Origin: JAFHCF01 sp048497495
Lineage (GTDB): Bacteria; Pseudomonadota; Alphaproteobacteria; Rhizobiales; Ancalomicrobiaceae
Reading direction: 5' to 3'
NCBI GenBank assembly: GCA_048497495.1
Contig: JAFHCF010000097.1
Coordinates: 1 to 6,685, forward strand
Length of the DNA stretch: 6,685 bases
The position numbers and the translations under genes are program-made. The notes under the pieces were generated by a model. That model did no database searches. It was not told the origin of the DNA and saw only the letters and a program-made list of their open reading frames with translations. Below, piece after piece: positions 5,796 to 6,685 of the stretch. The number at the start of each line of letters is the position of its first letter. Positions within the stretch are counted from its first letter, which is position 1.

Positions 5796-5813
5796 GAGAC
5801 GCGCATCCGTCTC
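5796..5813. terminator. Small hairpin between convergent hyi and trxC
   Basis: GAGACG (5796-5801) pairs with CGTCTC (5808-5813) around six bases. It lies in the 31-base gap between the two converging stop codons and overlaps the trxC stop. There is no T run; a weak shared terminator is possible. Confidence 0.3.
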
Positions 5814-6252
5814 AGCGTAGATGGTCCTCGACCCAGCGTAGGATCTGCGGCGTCGACAGCGCTCCCGGCTGGCGCGCCACCTCGCGGCCGCCGACGAAGA
5901 GCGCCAGCGTCGGGATCGAGCGGATGGCGTGGCGAGCGCCCGCCGCCTGATCGGCCTCGGTGTCGAGCTTCAGGGCGCGGACCCGTGGTTCGAGGCGCGC
6001 GGCGGCCTCCGCGAAGCTCGGCGCCATCGACCGGCAGGGACCGCACCACGGCGCCCAGAAGTCGACCAGGAGGGGCAAGTCGGAGCGCTCGATCTGGCGG
6101 GCGAGCCCCGCGCCGTCGACCTCGATCGGCTTGCCCGGAAACAGCGTCGCCTTGCACGACGGGCAATGGGCATCGCCGAAATGCGTGGCGAGCTTGTCCT
6201 CGGGCAGCCGGTTGACGGCACCGCAGGAAGGACAGACGACATGGACGGGCAT
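5812..6252 (-). CDS. trxC: Thioredoxin 2 (TrxC), zinc-ribbon thioredoxin
   Basis: A 146-residue cytoplasmic protein-disulfide reductase (E. coli TrxC is 139). The N-terminal zinc ribbon has CPSC at 7-10 and CPSC at 30-33. The thioredoxin fold follows, with LLVDFWAPWCGPCRSMAP containing the redox-active WCGPC (69-73) and the cis-proline in IRSIPTLALF (Pro114). Reduction by thioredoxin reductase and a role in oxidative stress are known for the family. The ATG at 6252 is preceded by GAGGAG, six bases away, a strong ribosome site. It converges on hyi with only 31 bases between the stops. A candidate heat-shock-type promoter lies about 60-85 bases upstream (6311-6339). All key residues are present, so the protein should be active. 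Confidence 0.95.
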   Translation of the reverse strand: MPVHVVCPSCGAVNRLPEDKLATHFGDAHCPSCKATLFPGKPIEVDGAGLARQIERSDLPLLVDFWAPWCGPCRSMAPSFAEAAARLEPRVRALKLDTEADQAAGARHAIRSIPTLALFVGGREVARQPGALSTPQILRWVEDHLR

Positions 6253-6586
6253 GGTTCACTCCTCGACGGTCGACGTCAGGGGCGAAAGCCCATGCCGTCG
6301 AATGCTTCTCAGATCGGGTCGCCGTCGTCCCGGTTCAAGGTCGCGTGATCCCCCGGGTGGCGCGACATCCGGTCCGCGCCGTCTTCGACGGTCGGATGCG
6401 TGGCATCCCCGACCGTCGATGAGGTCGTGGAGGTGCCGGCCGAGGGATCATCGACGCGCGGAATTCGGCGTCGCCGCGATCCGTCGCCGCCCCCACCGGG
6501 ACGTCACGCGGGGTCTCGGAATGTGTGCCGACGGAATATCGATGCGGCGAACCGAGGGCCGACGGCTCGGCCGGCCTCCCGTCTCG
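6253..6586. other. Intergenic region between trxC and SDR gene
   Basis: 334 bases with no convincing gene. Apart from the trxC ribosome site and the promoter candidate at 6311-6339, I see only GC-rich sequence with repeated CGACGG/GACCGTCGA-type words. A 75-codon plus-strand frame (6400-6627) is Arg/Pro-rich, lacks motifs and overlaps the SDR gene, so I do not call it. Confidence 0.5.
6311..6339 (-). promoter_or_regulatory. Candidate RpoH (sigma-32)-type promoter for trxC
   Basis: On the minus strand, CTTGAA (6339-6334) and CCCGATCT (6318-6311) are 15 bases apart. These match the sigma-32 -35 (CTTGAA) and -10 (CCCCATNT, 7 of 8) at an allowed spacing, and would give a leader of about 50 bases before the trxC ATG. 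Heat-shock sigma control of thioredoxin genes is plausible in alphaproteobacteria, but a 14-base match in GC-rich DNA may be chance. Confidence 0.35.
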
Positions 6587-6685
6587 TCACTTCGGCGCCA
6601 TGCGCAGCGCCCCGTCGAGGCGGATGACCTCGCCGTTGAGCATGGCGTTGTCGATGATCGCCATCGCCAGCTTGGCGTATTCCTC
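6587..6685 (-). CDS. SDR-family dehydrogenase, HSD10-like (C-terminus, partial)
   Basis: Only the last 32 codons are in the window; the gene continues beyond the right edge. EEYAKLAMAIIDNAMLNGEV followed by IRLDGALRMAPK and TGA is the typical C-terminus of type II 3-hydroxyacyl-CoA (HSD10-like) short-chain dehydrogenases, in particular NGEVIRLDGA(L/I)RM. Members oxidise short or branched 3-hydroxyacyl-CoA with NAD+ in fatty acid and isoleucine degradation. The NAD-binding and catalytic Tyr-Lys parts are outside the window, so the exact substrate class is inferred from the C-terminus only. It is on the same strand as trxC but more than 330 bases upstream of it, so it is probably a separate unit. 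Confidence 0.8.
   Translation of the reverse strand, partial: EEYAKLAMAIIDNAMLNGEVIRLDGALRMAPK

Overview
The window reads as a GC-rich alphaproteobacterial chromosome, probably Hyphomicrobiales (Rhizobiales) or a near relative. The reasons are the initiator tRNA type (an A-U pair at 29-41 in the anticodon stem), the high GC of the right half, and the makeup of the housekeeping genes (TrxC, a hydroxypyruvate isomerase, an HSD10-like short-chain dehydrogenase).

Left third (1-2320): two near-identical copies of an initiator tRNA-fMet gene plus its terminator hairpin form a 155-bp direct repeat (21-175 and 2166-2320, four substitutions, no indels). They bracket about 2 kb of accessory DNA holding pieces of mobile and defence genes, all on the minus strand: the last 75 codons of a type I restriction methylase subunit (hsdM), an intact small P-loop kinase-like gene with visibly lower GC, and a phage tail tube gene lacking its 5' part. 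None of their usual partners (hsdS/hsdR, other tail genes, integrase) is present, so this looks like a decayed island or a pile-up of successive insertions beside a tRNA. A GTGTCCG-N4-GTGTCCG motif occurs next to the first tRNA terminator and again near the other end of the accessory DNA; it is a candidate recombination or binding site.

Middle (2321-4271): a LysR-type regulator and a divergent NADPH-dependent F420-reductase-like oxidoreductase share a 101-bp AT-rich intergenic region with a dyad. This looks like a standard regulator/target pair. A strong 13-bp hairpin lies downstream of the reductase, between convergent genes.

Right part (4272-6685): very GC-rich, ordinary chromosomal genes. 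They are a secreted DUF333 protein (minus), a hydroxypyruvate isomerase (plus), thioredoxin 2 (trxC, minus, with a candidate heat-shock-type promoter) and the C-terminus of an HSD10-like SDR running off the right edge (minus). Gene spacing is loose and orientations alternate, so most appear to be separate transcription units.

I do not see a clear new biological system. The most interesting area is the tRNA-fMet duplication with its accessory cargo, especially the orphan P-loop kinase and the single-nucleotide difference between the tRNA copies at the tertiary-contact position 48.
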